From Enorma phocaeensis (lineage in GTDB: Bacteria > Actinomycetota > Coriobacteriia > Coriobacteriales > Coriobacteriaceae), in contig NZ_LT891968.1 of NCBI RefSeq assembly GCF_900186505.1, positions 250,436 through 314,435 on the forward strand: a stretch of DNA of 64,000 bases, read 5' to 3'. Shown one piece after another: positions 1 to 7,813 of this stretch (position 1 is its first letter; every line of letters starts with the position of its first letter). The position numbers were made by a program, and so were the translations under genes. The notes beneath the pieces were generated by a model. That model saw only the letters and a program-made list of their open reading frames with translations. It ran no database searches and was not told the DNA's origin.

Positions 1-2
1 GC

Positions 3-1142
3 CCTGCCGTAATAGGCCTCGACGTCGGGAAGTTCTCCCATTGGGCGTGCCACGTGACCAGGCAGGGCGAGATCCTCGCCAGCGGCCCCGTGGCCAACAC
101 CGAGCATGACCTGGACAGCCTGTTCGCCCGAGTGGATGCAGGGACGCTGGTCGTCGTCGACCAAGTGCGCAACATCGGGTCGCTGGCGATATCGAGGGCA
201 AGGCTGGCCGGGCTGCCCGTCGCCTACCTGCCGGGAATCGCCGCCCACGGAGCTGCCAAGCTGTTCGCGGGCGACGCCAAGACCGACGAGCGCGACGCCG
301 CGGTCATAGCCAAGACGGCGCTCGGCATCCCGGATTCGCTGCTGCCCGTGCCAAGGCGCGACGAGAGGCTCGAGGCCGCAAGGTCGATGGCGGCGCAGAG
401 GAACCACATGGTCACCTGCTCCACCCGTGACAAGAACAGGCTCAGGAGCATACTCCTGGAAAGCTGCCCCGCGTTCGAGGCGCTGGCCGACCTGGCCGAT
501 CCCCATTGGCTGAAGATGATGGAGTCCCTGGGCGGCCCCTGGGGCATCCTGGATGCCGGCAAGCCTGCCGTCGGCGCCGTGACCCGCGGCGCGAACAGGG
601 CGCGCATCGACGCCGCGCTGGCGGCGATATCGTCGTCGACGCGCCCGTCCGAATACCAGGTCATGGCAGAGAACCCGCAGGTCAGGATGCTTGCCAGGCG
701 TATCAGGGAGTCCGCCGAGGAAGCCGCAAGGCTCGACACGGAGATAACGGCGCTGCTCGTCGAGGACGGCACTTACGAATGCCTGCTGACCATCCCAGGA
801 ATCGGCCCAAGGACCGCATCGGAGCTGGTGATAAGCATCGACATCGACGACTTCCCCGACCACGACCACCTCGCATCGTATTGCGGAATCGCTCCCAGGA
901 ACCGCCAGTCAGGCAAGTCGATATCGTCGGTGAGCGCCTCGCGCCAGGGAAACAAGAGGCTGAAAAACCTGCTCATCTTCTCCTGCAACTCGCTTAGCAG
1001 GAGCAGGGGCCGGTTCGGCGACTACTACCGCAAATGCAGGGATCGCGGCATGTGCCACGGAGAGGCATTGAAGGCGGTCGCCAGGAAGAGGATGAAGGTG
1101 ATCTACGCGATCATGAGGGACAAGGGCCCGTACTCGGCCTAG
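3..1142 (+). CDS. IS110-family transposase, 5' end outside window
   Basis: This is a DEDD-type transposase of the IS110 family. The reading frame is open from base 3 and gives AVIGLDVGKFSHW before the first in-frame GTG at 54. That stretch is the typical IS110 N-terminus with its first catalytic Asp, so the true start lies left of the window. Further on, GDAKTDERDA carries later RuvC-fold acidic residues. The C-terminal IS116/IS110/IS902 domain shows TIPGIGPRTA, a YCGIAPR-QSGKS block with the serine region, and a final QGNKRLKNLL helix. These enzymes act with a structured RNA made from the non-coding end of the element. The frame is intact to the stop, so the enzyme may be active. Only the extreme N-terminus is unseen. 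Confidence 0.93.
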   Translation, partial: PAVIGLDVGKFSHWACHVTRQGEILASGPVANTEHDLDSLFARVDAGTLVVVDQVRNIGSLAISRARLAGLPVAYLPGIAAHGAAKLFAGDAKTDERDAAVIAKTALGIPDSLLPVPRRDERLEAARSMAAQRNHMVTCSTRDKNRLRSILLESCPAFEALADLADPHWLKMMESLGGPWGILDAGKPAVGAVTRGANRARIDAALAAISSSTRPSEYQVMAENPQVRMLARRIRESAEEAARLDTEITALLVEDGTYECLLTIPGIGPRTASELVISIDIDDFPDHDHLASYCGIAPRNRQSGKSISSVSASRQGNKRLKNLLIFSCNSLSRSRGRFGDYYRKCRDRGMCHGEALKAVARKRMKVIYAIMRDKGPYSA

Positions 1143-1156
1143 CTAGCCAGAGCCAT

Positions 1157-1187
1157 AGAAAAACGCCAGCCCGACAAGGGCTGGCGT
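1157..1187 (-). terminator. Rho-independent terminator in the IS right end, minus strand
   Basis: ACGCCAGCCC (1163-1172) pairs perfectly with GGGCTGGCGT (1178-1187) around a 5-base loop. The plus strand has AAAAA just before the stem, so on the minus strand the stem is followed by a T-run. It would end transcripts of the truncated restriction-modification gene, whose stop codon begins at the base of the hairpin. Confidence 0.6.
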
Positions 1188-3700
1188 CAGCATGCTCGAA
1201 AGCAGTGATCTTTGCCAACAAAATCAGTTGACAAAACTATAGGAACACCCCCCTCACTTGTAAGGATCGTGCGGGCAGGCGCATCAACCGGATCCGGAAA
1301 CGCCATGGCCCCTTCCGAATATAGATATTCGAAGCCAGTTCGCTTGTTTACGCGAGGCTCCTTTTTCCCTCCCTTGAAGTATTGCCACTTCTCGAGTTTC
1401 TCGTCATCAACGTAGTATTCCTCAGGCACTTCCTCATCAGGCACAAGCACATCGCCCAAGGTCATCTTCGGGCCATCAAATACAGGGCTCATCGCGACCG
1501 TGACAACGGTCCCGCCCTGCATGCAACCGGCATTCTCGAAGGGAGACTGTTTGAGGCCTACACCAAATCTTTCTGAGTTCTCGTATGGATCGGAAAGCAG
1601 CTCTATGCACCGCATATCCCCAGAAATCTCCGCTGGAAACGCCTCGGCGATCACACCGTGCTCAATGCGGTCTTCCAGATTCCAGCCAGAATCAGCCTTC
1701 TCTGCATAGATGTAGACGCGGCGGCGCTTTTGCGGGAATCCGTACTGGGCGCCATTGACCACACGCCATTCGACTGCATAGCCAAGCGTTGCGAAGCACG
1801 AGAGGATGATGGCAAAGTCGCGGCCACGTTGCGAGGCGGGGCTCTTAAGCAAACGATCGACGTTCTCCAGCAAGACGAATCGAGGACACCCCTTCAGCTG
1901 CAAGAAGCGGTAGATGTCCCACCAAAGAACGCCTTTCTTGCCAACGATGCCCTCTGCTTGAGCAAGCGGTTTGGCAACGGAGTAATCCTGGCACGGGAAG
2001 CCTCCGACAACCATATCGACATCCGGAATGTCGATCGCGCCATCCTCGTATGCATCTAGCACAGCATGGATGTCCTGGTTCACAACCGAATCGTCACCGA
2101 AGCGCTTGCGATAGCAGCGAGCGGCAAACTGTTTGGTGAACGCTCCCGGCGGTTCCCACTGGTTTGCCCAAACCGTGGCGAACGGACCGGCGGCAGGCAT
2201 ATCGAACTCCGGATGATCCGGGTCTTGATAGCCCTCCAAACCAAGCCTGAATCCTCCAACGCCCGCGAAAAGCTCGGCTACCCTTATCGTATTCTTCGCC
2301 ACTTCATCCCCTAAACCATGAGCGCGACGGTTCCTCGCGCTTCTTGAATCCGCCCGCTTAACTCTATCGATCTCTTCGCCGATGTAGCGCGCATTGATCC
2401 AAAAACATTTCTTTGTCGCTTCAGATCCATAGGGCGTGGGCAGTGTGTCTGCCTTGTTTCTGCCGTGCGGACGCACATGGCAGCACCGGTTTTCAGTCGA
2501 GGTTACCGAGCGCTCTGCATGACCGGCACGAACCCTGCGCTGCATCTCCTCGTAGCAGCGCTTCGCTTCGACGATATCAGCGTCGGGCATCTGCCAAAAC
2601 AAGACCTCAGAAAGGTGAAACGTGCCGTGCTCGCGCCTGTCTTCTCGATAGATGACGAAGAGGTACTTTTGCCGCAGGTATCCCAAAAAATCGCTTTCCT
2701 CGAACGCGCGCTCCGCAAGATCGAAGTAGCTGAACGCCGGGAAGGAAATGGACTCCTTTGGAACACCGTTCCGCTTGAGCCTCATGGTCTTCGCCTTGAT
2801 TCCCGCTTTCTCGAATTCCGCGATCTTAAGGTCTTCATCCACGCCAAGGATGTGCTTGGTTATAAGTGCGCAGAGATTTTTCGGCTTACGCCGACCTGCC
2901 CAAGAATAGCCGCAAACCTCTGCCAGCTCCTCCTCCGTCAAGCCGGAATATGGCTCGAAGCGACGCTTGACCAACTCGAGCAAATCGAGTGTTCCCTCAT
3001 CACGCGTTCGACGAATGCTCTGGACGTGGAGCAGGTGGTTGAATGTCACCGTCATATAGGCCTGCTTGATCGCCCAGGCACGCGGCTTAGCCGGAATCGG
3101 CGAGTACGGCTGAGGGCGCCGATCTTTCGATGACGACGCCTTGGTCGCAGCTTCCAGATACAACGTATCTGAACCCGACAGCTCATGAGCTCTACCAGCT
3201 CGAATTTTATCGACGACCGTGTCCCAGTCGTGCTTGAACGTTGGTAAGTCCTCTTCGGGGATACCCCACAGCTCGACGATCTTTATGAGAAAGTCGACTG
3301 GATTAAGATCCTTATCGTATTGATAGGCCACGAGGAGAATGTGTCGAAGCTTCTTCTGCAAAGAGCTTGTTTCCCAAGTCTCACCCACCACGCTCATATA
3401 GTTAATGAGGCTGATGACCAGGCGTTCTTTCGCCGAGTAATCCCCGTTTCGCTTCACCTTGAGCGGTGTGGACTTGAGCTCAGTCGACACTTCGGCGAAA
3501 TCGGGGTTTGGGTCGCTATTGTTGGCGTAGTGGAAGTAATACTCCTCAAGTGCATCGCCAAACGAGCCCTTGCGCTTATGCGAATCTTCAATATCGTCTA
3601 GATTGCATGCTTCGCGGAGCGTTTTGCCTTCGAGCTGCTTCGCATACTCAAGAATAGAGGCCAACGATGAGGCATCATAATCGGTATGCTCAACATGCAT
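1187..3700 (-). CDS. Fused Sau3AI/MutH-type endonuclease and C5-cytosine methyltransferase, 3' end lost
   Basis: One 837-residue frame holds both halves of a type II restriction-modification system. Residues 45-81 carry the MutH/Sau3AI nuclease site: FGDALEEYYF, then D67, E74 and K76 with the same D-x6-E-x-K spacing as MutH. The Sau3AI-like part runs to about residue 440 (HVRPHG, FWINARYI). The methyltransferase begins near 470: motif I AELFAGVGG, motif IV GGFPCQDYS with catalytic Cys570, motif VI LENV, motif VIII QKRRR, motif IX RTILTSEGG. Motif X is missing, because the frame runs into the adjacent IS and stops. Start 3700 is chosen over an ATG at 3712 because GGAG lies six bases upstream of it. 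Recognition of GATC is inferred from Sau3AI homology. The methyltransferase is probably inactive or impaired. Confidence 0.88.
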   Translation of the reverse strand: MHVEHTDYDASSLASILEYAKQLEGKTLREACNLDDIEDSHKRKGSFGDALEEYYFHYANNSDPNPDFAEVSTELKSTPLKVKRNGDYSAKERLVISLINYMSVVGETWETSSLQKKLRHILLVAYQYDKDLNPVDFLIKIVELWGIPEEDLPTFKHDWDTVVDKIRAGRAHELSGSDTLYLEAATKASSSKDRRPQPYSPIPAKPRAWAIKQAYMTVTFNHLLHVQSIRRTRDEGTLDLLELVKRRFEPYSGLTEEELAEVCGYSWAGRRKPKNLCALITKHILGVDEDLKIAEFEKAGIKAKTMRLKRNGVPKESISFPAFSYFDLAERAFEESDFLGYLRQKYLFVIYREDRREHGTFHLSEVLFWQMPDADIVEAKRCYEEMQRRVRAGHAERSVTSTENRCCHVRPHGRNKADTLPTPYGSEATKKCFWINARYIGEEIDRVKRADSRSARNRRAHGLGDEVAKNTIRVAELFAGVGGFRLGLEGYQDPDHPEFDMPAAGPFATVWANQWEPPGAFTKQFAARCYRKRFGDDSVVNQDIHAVLDAYEDGAIDIPDVDMVVGGFPCQDYSVAKPLAQAEGIVGKKGVLWWDIYRFLQLKGCPRFVLLENVDRLLKSPASQRGRDFAIILSCFATLGYAVEWRVVNGAQYGFPQKRRRVYIYAEKADSGWNLEDRIEHGVIAEAFPAEISGDMRCIELLSDPYENSERFGVGLKQSPFENAGCMQGGTVVTVAMSPVFDGPKMTLGDVLVPDEEVPEEYYVDDEKLEKWQYFKGGKKEPRVNKRTGFEYLYSEGAMAFPDPVDAPARTILTSEGGVPIVLSTDFVGKDHCFRAC

Positions 3701-3709
3701 GATTAACTC

Positions 3710-3762
3710 CATAGAACATATGATCGATCAAGAAATTGTATCGATCGATCATATGTTCTATG
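3710..3762. promoter_or_regulatory. GATC-rich inverted repeat upstream of the restriction-modification gene
   Basis: Two perfect 20-bp arms (3710-3729 and 3743-3762) flank a 13-bp spacer. Each arm holds two overlapping-phase GATC sites, and a fifth GATC lies at 3765-3768. On the minus strand the spacer contains TACAAT, a plausible -10. The repeat sits between the restriction-modification start and the divergent deformylase gene. Because the enzyme is predicted to recognise GATC, this could be a site where methylation or protein binding controls its own promoter. The repeat is seen directly; the control role is inferred. Confidence 0.6.
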
Positions 3763-3818
3763 TGGATCGCTCGTTGGATATGCTGCGAGGTACCACATGA
3801 AACCGGAAAGGAAGACCT

Positions 3819-4229
3819 ATGATCAGGCCAATTGTCACTTCACCGATATTCCTGCGTCTTCCTAGCGAGGAGGCTACGCCGGAAGACGTAGCCCTTGGGC
3901 AAGATCTACTCGACACCCTTGCCGCGCATGCGCATGAGTGCGTGGGGATGGCAGCCAACATGATTGGCGTGCGCAAGCGGATCATCGTCGTTCAGGACGG
4001 CAGCGTCCCTCGCTTGATGTTTAACCCCAAGATTCTCGAACGCGCACAGGAATACCAGACCGAGGAAGGCTGTCTCTCGCTGACAGGCACACGGGTGGCG
4101 ACGCGTTTCCAGCGAATCAAGGTGTGCTACCTCGACAGCGCCTTCAACGCGGAGACAGCGGTATTCACGGGTTACACCGCCCAGATTATCCAGCACGAAA
4201 TCGATCACTGCGATGGGATCGTGATTTAG
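3819..4229 (+). CDS. def: Peptide deformylase, short form
   Basis: This metalloenzyme removes the formyl group from the N-terminal Met of new proteins. At 136 residues it is shorter than the usual 150-190. It keeps the three family blocks: GMAANMIG (a variant of GxGLAAxQxG), EEGCLSL with the metal-binding Cys, and QHEIDHCDG with the two metal-binding His and catalytic Glu. The start follows GGAAAGGAAG. It is divergent from the restriction-modification gene and has no operon partner. The altered first motif suggests it is a secondary deformylase, as in other anaerobes with several copies; the window cannot show the main one. Confidence 0.85.
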   Translation: MIRPIVTSPIFLRLPSEEATPEDVALGQDLLDTLAAHAHECVGMAANMIGVRKRIIVVQDGSVPRLMFNPKILERAQEYQTEEGCLSLTGTRVATRFQRIKVCYLDSAFNAETAVFTGYTAQIIQHEIDHCDGIVI

Positions 4230-4350
4230 CTTTTCTCCGACCTTTATTCCATGTCCTTGAAAGAGATAATCTGTGGATGACGCCGCGCCGCATCCATCTT
4301 CGACATTCACTGCCTATCTGATAATCTGCGAATTAATTCGGGAGTCGCGC

Positions 4351-4764
4351 CTAGACGAAGAGGTTTACGCAGCCTACAAGCGCGACGCCCAGCACAACGG
4401 TGAATCCGAGCAAGAGCGCGCATCCAAACGCCACATTGCCGCAGCCAGATGATTGGCGAGAAGGCCTGCCGCCTAACCGCCTGCGCTCTTCTGTATGCCA
4501 CGCATCGACCGCAGCGCCCTCCCACATGCTCACTTTGCGATCGTTGTTGATGTCGGGCAACATCGCAACCTCCCCGTTCGACTTATCCAGACTCTTTACC
4601 ATGGCATGAGGACAGCTCTCGTTTATCGCCATGACCGGGAGACGAGTAAACGGAACCATCTCTGTCATGGCGGGCGCCCCGAGCGTGAGTAAAATCCCCA
4701 TAGATGCTATTTGCAGCGAGCGGCATCCCCTTCTCCGATTCAGTAAGCGAGTTATCAATAGCAA
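4351..4764 (-). CDS. Small hypothetical membrane or secreted protein
   Basis: No family is recognised. The 137-residue frame begins at a TTG without a clear ribosome site, so the start is uncertain. The N-terminus is Arg-rich followed by a hydrophobic stretch ending GAPA, which resembles a signal peptide. The C-terminus is a clear membrane segment (CALLLGFTVVLGVALVG). The middle is polar with DINNDRK. The region is more AT-rich than its neighbours and no other gene fits it. A real but unclassified gene is more likely than chance because of the two hydrophobic ends, but the call is weak. Confidence 0.4.
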   Translation of the reverse strand: MLLITRLLNRRRGCRSLQIASMGILLTLGAPAMTEMVPFTRLPVMAINESCPHAMVKSLDKSNGEVAMLPDINNDRKVSMWEGAAVDAWHTEERRRLGGRPSRQSSGCGNVAFGCALLLGFTVVLGVALVGCVNLFV

Positions 4765-4790
4765 ACTTACTGTGAAGGAACTGCGCTCTT

Positions 4791-4807
4791 TTAGGAAACT
4801 GTCCTAA
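4791..4807. promoter_or_regulatory. TTAGGA-N5-TCCTAA operator upstream of rubrerythrin
   Basis: A perfect 6-bp inverted repeat with a 5-base spacer lies about 100 bp before the rubrerythrin start. It overlaps a TAATAT sequence (4805-4810) that could be a -10. The TTAGG...CCTAA arms recall DtxR/IdeR-type iron boxes, but the spacing is two bases shorter than the classical 19-bp site. An iron- or redox-responsive repressor site is plausible. Confidence 0.4.
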
Positions 4808-4910
4808 TATGATGTCGGACTAGAAACATTTCGGCATAATGGCATCAACCCGCGACGCGATTCGGAAAGGTCCGAATACGTCGCATCGCCAACGTACAAA
4901 GGAGTACACC

Positions 4911-5471
4911 ATGAAGTTCGTTTGCCCCGTTTGCGGTTATGTTGAGGAGTTCGACGGCGAGGAGCTGCCCGAGGGCTTCAAGTGCCCCCAGTGCGGCGTC
5001 TCCGGCGACCGCTTCATCAAGCAGTCCGAGACCGAGATGACCTGGGCCGCGGAGCACATCGTGGGCGTCGGCAAGCTGCCCGAGGTCTCCGAGGATATCG
5101 TGAACGACCTCCGCGCCAACTTCGAGGGCGAGTGCTCCGAGGTGGGCATGTACCTGGCCATGGCCCGCGTTGCCCATCGCGAGGGCTATCCCGAGATCGG
5201 CCTGTACTGGGAGAAGGCTGCCTACGAGGAGGCCGAGCACGCCGCTAAGTTCGCCGAGCTCCTCGGTGAGGTCGTGACCGACTCCACCAAGAAGAACCTC
5301 GAGATGCGCGTTGAGGCCGAGAACGGCGCCACCGCCGGCAAGTTCGACCTCGCCAAGCGCGCCAAGGCCGCCGGCCTCGATGCCATCCACGACACCGTGC
5401 ATGAGATGGCCCGCGATGAGGCTCGTCACGGCAAGGCGTTCGCCGGCCTGCTGAAGCGCTACTTCGGCTAA
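4911..5471 (+). CDS. Reverse rubrerythrin (rubredoxin domain N-terminal), peroxide reductase
   Basis: This 187-residue protein reduces hydrogen peroxide, and in clostridial relatives oxygen, with electrons from NADH-driven rubredoxin reductases. The domain order is reversed relative to classical rubrerythrin: an N-terminal rubredoxin-like zinc/iron knuckle (CPVCGY and CPQCGVSGDRF, residues 5-38) followed by a ferritin-like four-helix di-iron domain (ECSEVGMYLAMAR, EEAEHAAKF, ARDEARH). The start at 4911 follows AAAGGAGTACACC and fits the family; an upstream in-frame ATG at 4839 is rejected. It is a single gene with its own operator-like palindrome and a strong terminator. It is cytoplasmic and protects an anaerobe in brief oxygen exposure. 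Confidence 0.93.
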   Translation: MKFVCPVCGYVEEFDGEELPEGFKCPQCGVSGDRFIKQSETEMTWAAEHIVGVGKLPEVSEDIVNDLRANFEGECSEVGMYLAMARVAHREGYPEIGLYWEKAAYEEAEHAAKFAELLGEVVTDSTKKNLEMRVEAENGATAGKFDLAKRAKAAGLDAIHDTVHEMARDEARHGKAFAGLLKRYFG

Positions 5472-5518
5472 GCAACTGCGCGGGGCATATGCCTCGTCCA
5501 TCCGCAAAAGGAATACCG

Positions 5519-5553
5519 GGGCGCGCATTCCATACGGGATGCGCGCCCTTTTC
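5519..5553 (+). terminator. Terminator of the rubrerythrin gene
   Basis: GGGCGCGCAT (5519-5528) pairs with ATGCGCGCCC (5539-5548), followed by TTTTCTTT. This is a classic intrinsic terminator 48 bases after the stop codon. The 175 bases between here and the next hairpin hold no gene I can support. Confidence 0.85.
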
Positions 5554-5729
5554 TTTCCCGTGGATGAACCGCCGGCGCCTTCTGACCGTGCAGGCGCACT
5601 ACCCCAGCTTTATCGCCTTGCCCTGCCACAACACACAGCCGATTTCCCGGCGCCTCCACGTGCGCGCAGACGAGAGCCCGTGCACGTCCTCGCGGATTAG
5701 CAACTATGCATTGTGGCAGAGCCTATTTC

Positions 5730-5764
5730 ATAAGGCAGAAGGGCCGCTGCGCTTGCAACGGCCC
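5730..5764 (-). terminator. Terminator of the RGG-tail gene
   Basis: On the minus strand GGGCCGTTGC pairs with GCAGCGGCCC (one G-U) around an AAGC loop (plus-strand arms 5741-5750 and 5755-5764). It is followed by TTCTGCCTT, a weak T-run. It lies 45 bases after the stop of the minus-strand gene. Confidence 0.55.
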
Positions 5765-5808
5765 TCCCTTATCAAGCTATGTTGAGGCGATGCGCCCGAC
5801 GAAAGGGC

Positions 5809-6864
5809 TTACCAGCGGTTGCCGCCGCGATCGCCGCCGCGACCACCAAAGCCGCCGCGCCCGCCGCGGTCATCACGACCGCCGAAGCCACCACGGCCAC
5901 CGCGCCCGCCGAAGCCGCCACGGCCACCGCGGTCACCGTAACCGCCGCGACCACCACGGTCGTCACGGCCGCCGAAGCCACCGCGCCCGCCGCGGTCACC
6001 AAAGCCGCCGCGGCCACCGCGATCGTCACGATGACCAAAGCCACCGCGATCGCCACCACGGCCACCTCGGTCGCCGCCGAAGCCGCCGCGTCCACCACGG
6101 TCGCCACCGCGTCCGCCGAAGCCGCCGCGTCCGCCGCGGTCGCCACCGCGACCGCCGCGATCGTCACGACCACCAAAGCCGCCACGGCCACCGCGATCGC
6201 CACCGCGGTCCTCGCGCTCCTTCTCGCAACCCATCTCGACCAGCGGGTCAATGACCTCGTCGAGCACCGAGATGAGCATGCGCGCAGAGTCGGAGGAGAG
6301 CTGCGGCACGAGCTTCTTGCGGCGGTTGCCGCGAGCCTCGGCCATCGCAACCGCGTCCTCGCTCGCGAAGACGACGATCTTGCGCATGTCGCCGTCCTCG
6401 GGCTCGATGCGGCCCACGATATCGTTCTTCTCGGCCTCAATCAGCAGCTCGTTGAGCACGCGCAGACGCATGCCCAGAAGATCGGCCATCTCCTTCTCCT
6501 CCATACGGGGCTTGAGGTCGAGAAGCCTAAGAGCGCGGACCAGGTCCTTGGTGCGCTCGGCCTCCTCGGCAGCCTCGTCGGCAAGGGATGCCTTGCGGTT
6601 GCGCAGCAAACGGGCAGCGCGGTTAATCTTGTCGAACAGTAGGTCATCGAGGTCCTCGGCAGGGATTTCCTTTTCCTCGCCGTCATCCTCGGCAGCATCC
6701 TCGAAGTCATCGTCGAGGTCCTGCTCGGCGTCATCATCGAACTCGTCGGTCTCATCCTCGATGGGGGCGACCTCCTCGAGCTCCTCGGTCTCGACGGCAG
6801 CTTCCGCGACCGTCTCCATTACGTCGTTCTCTTCCATGTTCTCGATCTCGCTGTACTCTGACAT
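5809..6864 (-). CDS. Winged-helix protein with acidic N-terminus and long RGG tail
   Basis: The 351-residue protein has three parts. Residues 1-75 are strongly acidic (Glu/Asp runs). Residues about 75-215 look like a MarR-type winged helix: EEKEMADLLGMRLRVLNELL is the helix-turn-helix and GDMRKIVVFASEDAVA the wing. Residues 216-351 are built almost entirely of Gly, Arg, Asp and Phe in RGG, GGRGGFGG and RDDRGG units. RGG tails bind RNA and drive phase separation in eukaryotes and in some bacterial RNA-binding proteins. Start 6864 follows GGCGCAGGAGGAACGC; the longer frame from 7005 has no ribosome site. It stands alone and minus-strand. The function is unknown; a nucleic-acid-binding regulator is the best guess. 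Confidence 0.85.
   Translation of the reverse strand: MSEYSEIENMEENDVMETVAEAAVETEELEEVAPIEDETDEFDDDAEQDLDDDFEDAAEDDGEEKEIPAEDLDDLLFDKINRAARLLRNRKASLADEAAEEAERTKDLVRALRLLDLKPRMEEKEMADLLGMRLRVLNELLIEAEKNDIVGRIEPEDGDMRKIVVFASEDAVAMAEARGNRRKKLVPQLSSDSARMLISVLDEVIDPLVEMGCEKEREDRGGDRGGRGGFGGRDDRGGRGGDRGGRGGFGGRGGDRGGRGGFGGDRGGRGGDRGGFGHRDDRGGRGGFGDRGGRGGFGGRDDRGGRGGYGDRGGRGGFGGRGGRGGFGGRDDRGGRGGFGGRGGDRGGNRW
5812..6219 (-). repeat. In-gene tandem repeat encoding the RGG tail
   Basis: About 408 bp of imperfect repeats with 9-30 bp units encode GGRGGFGGR and DDRGG modules. The synonymous variation between units suggests selection on the protein rather than recent DNA duplication. Such arrays change length by slippage, so copy number may differ between strains and may be misassembled from short reads. 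Confidence 0.8.
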
Positions 6865-7063
6865 GCGTTCCTCCTGCGCCTTCCGGCGTCTCTCATGGGG
6901 CGTCCGTCGCCCCGCCATCTCAGGCCTCTCGGCCGTGCACCGAATTGTGCGTTCCTCAGTGTAGAGGTCGCGCACGTAAACGCCGGCAACAATCTTTTTG
7001 AACACGAAAGGAGAACAATCTCGGCAACCTCGAGCAAGCCCGCCGCCAAGAAGCGAAGCCTGC

Positions 7064-7576
7064 TTAGAAGGGCCGCACTACGATCATGAAGACGAAGGCC
7101 GCCGCGAACACCGCGATGGTAGCCACGTAGAGATTCCGACACATGCTGTAGGCTCCGTCGCGACCGAACCGCGCGATGACCTCGTCTGTGCCCTCCGCGC
7201 GCATCGCCGCAACGAGTTCATCGCGCTCGAGCACGGCGGCGCGCTCCGTCTGCACGCGCTCCGCCTCATCGCGACCGTAGAGGGCGAGCACAGCACCCGC
7301 GAGCTCGAACGGCTCGCCGGAGCGATACGCCGCCGTCATCTTGGCGAGGTGCCGCCAGCAAGTCACCACCGGGTACAACGATACCGCGCACGCGAAGAGC
7401 AGGTCCGAAAGCGGATCTGTAGCAGCTGCGATCAGCTCATGCCGGTTGCCCGCAGCCTCCACGAGGAGGGCGAAGACCGTGAGGAAAAACGCCGCGCCCA
7501 CGTACCGCAGCACCTGACCTTTGAGTCCGGTGAACTCGCTCTCGCGCGGACCGATGATCGCGTTCAGCGCTTCCAT
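7064..7576 (-). CDS. Hypothetical integral membrane protein
   Basis: This 170-residue protein matches no family that I recognise. It has hydrophobic segments at about residues 23-42 (VLRYVGAAFFLTVFALLVEA), 58-73 (LLFACAVSLYPVVTC) and 147-168 (LYVATIAVFAAAFVFMIVV). A polar loop between the second and third segments is rich in Glu and Arg. The start follows GGGATGAGGT. It lies alone between the RGG protein and dCMP deaminase, all on the minus strand, with gaps too long to imply one operon. A small three-pass membrane protein of unknown role. Confidence 0.65.
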   Translation of the reverse strand: MEALNAIIGPRESEFTGLKGQVLRYVGAAFFLTVFALLVEAAGNRHELIAAATDPLSDLLFACAVSLYPVVTCWRHLAKMTAAYRSGEPFELAGAVLALYGRDEAERVQTERAAVLERDELVAAMRAEGTDEVIARFGRDGAYSMCRNLYVATIAVFAAAFVFMIVVRPF

Positions 7577-7813
7577 ACCTCATCCCGCCTTCTCATCTCA
7601 ACCCGGCGCCCTTCCCACAGGCACCCTACGACCGCCGTCTTGCCCAACGTGCACCTTGCCTGGCGCGCCTCGGTTGACGCCCACCTTGCCCGGTACGAGC
7701 ATTTGTAAAGAAATTACCCTGCTAGAGCCACCGGGACGTCACCGTATTGTCAGGTTTGTGTAAAGAAGCGCAGCCGCTCGTTCGGCAACTGGCGCGATGA
7801 GGCACCTCGATCG

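Larger units (their letters stand above)
1..1245 (+). mobile_element. IS110-type insertion sequence, right part
   Basis: The transposase gene plus about 100 bp of non-coding right end are visible; the left end lies outside. The right boundary is inferred near 1243-1247. Reading the minus-strand methyltransferase, the conserved block RTILTSEGG runs to about 1246 and is then replaced by unrelated residues that end at a stop within about 60 bases. The non-coding end contains a 10-bp perfect hairpin at 1163-1187. IS110 elements usually lack long terminal inverted repeats, and none is seen. The exact junction cannot be fixed without an empty-site sequence. Confidence 0.7.

Noticed and set aside
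5812..6219. Possible CRISPR array because of dense repetition
   Set aside because: Units are 9-30 bp, in frame and coding; there are no equal spacers and no cas genes.
5779..6642. Ala/Thr-rich plus-strand frames over the RGG tail
   Set aside because: They are complement frames of the GGC/CGC repeat. The minus-strand frame has a ribosome site and a plausible winged helix.
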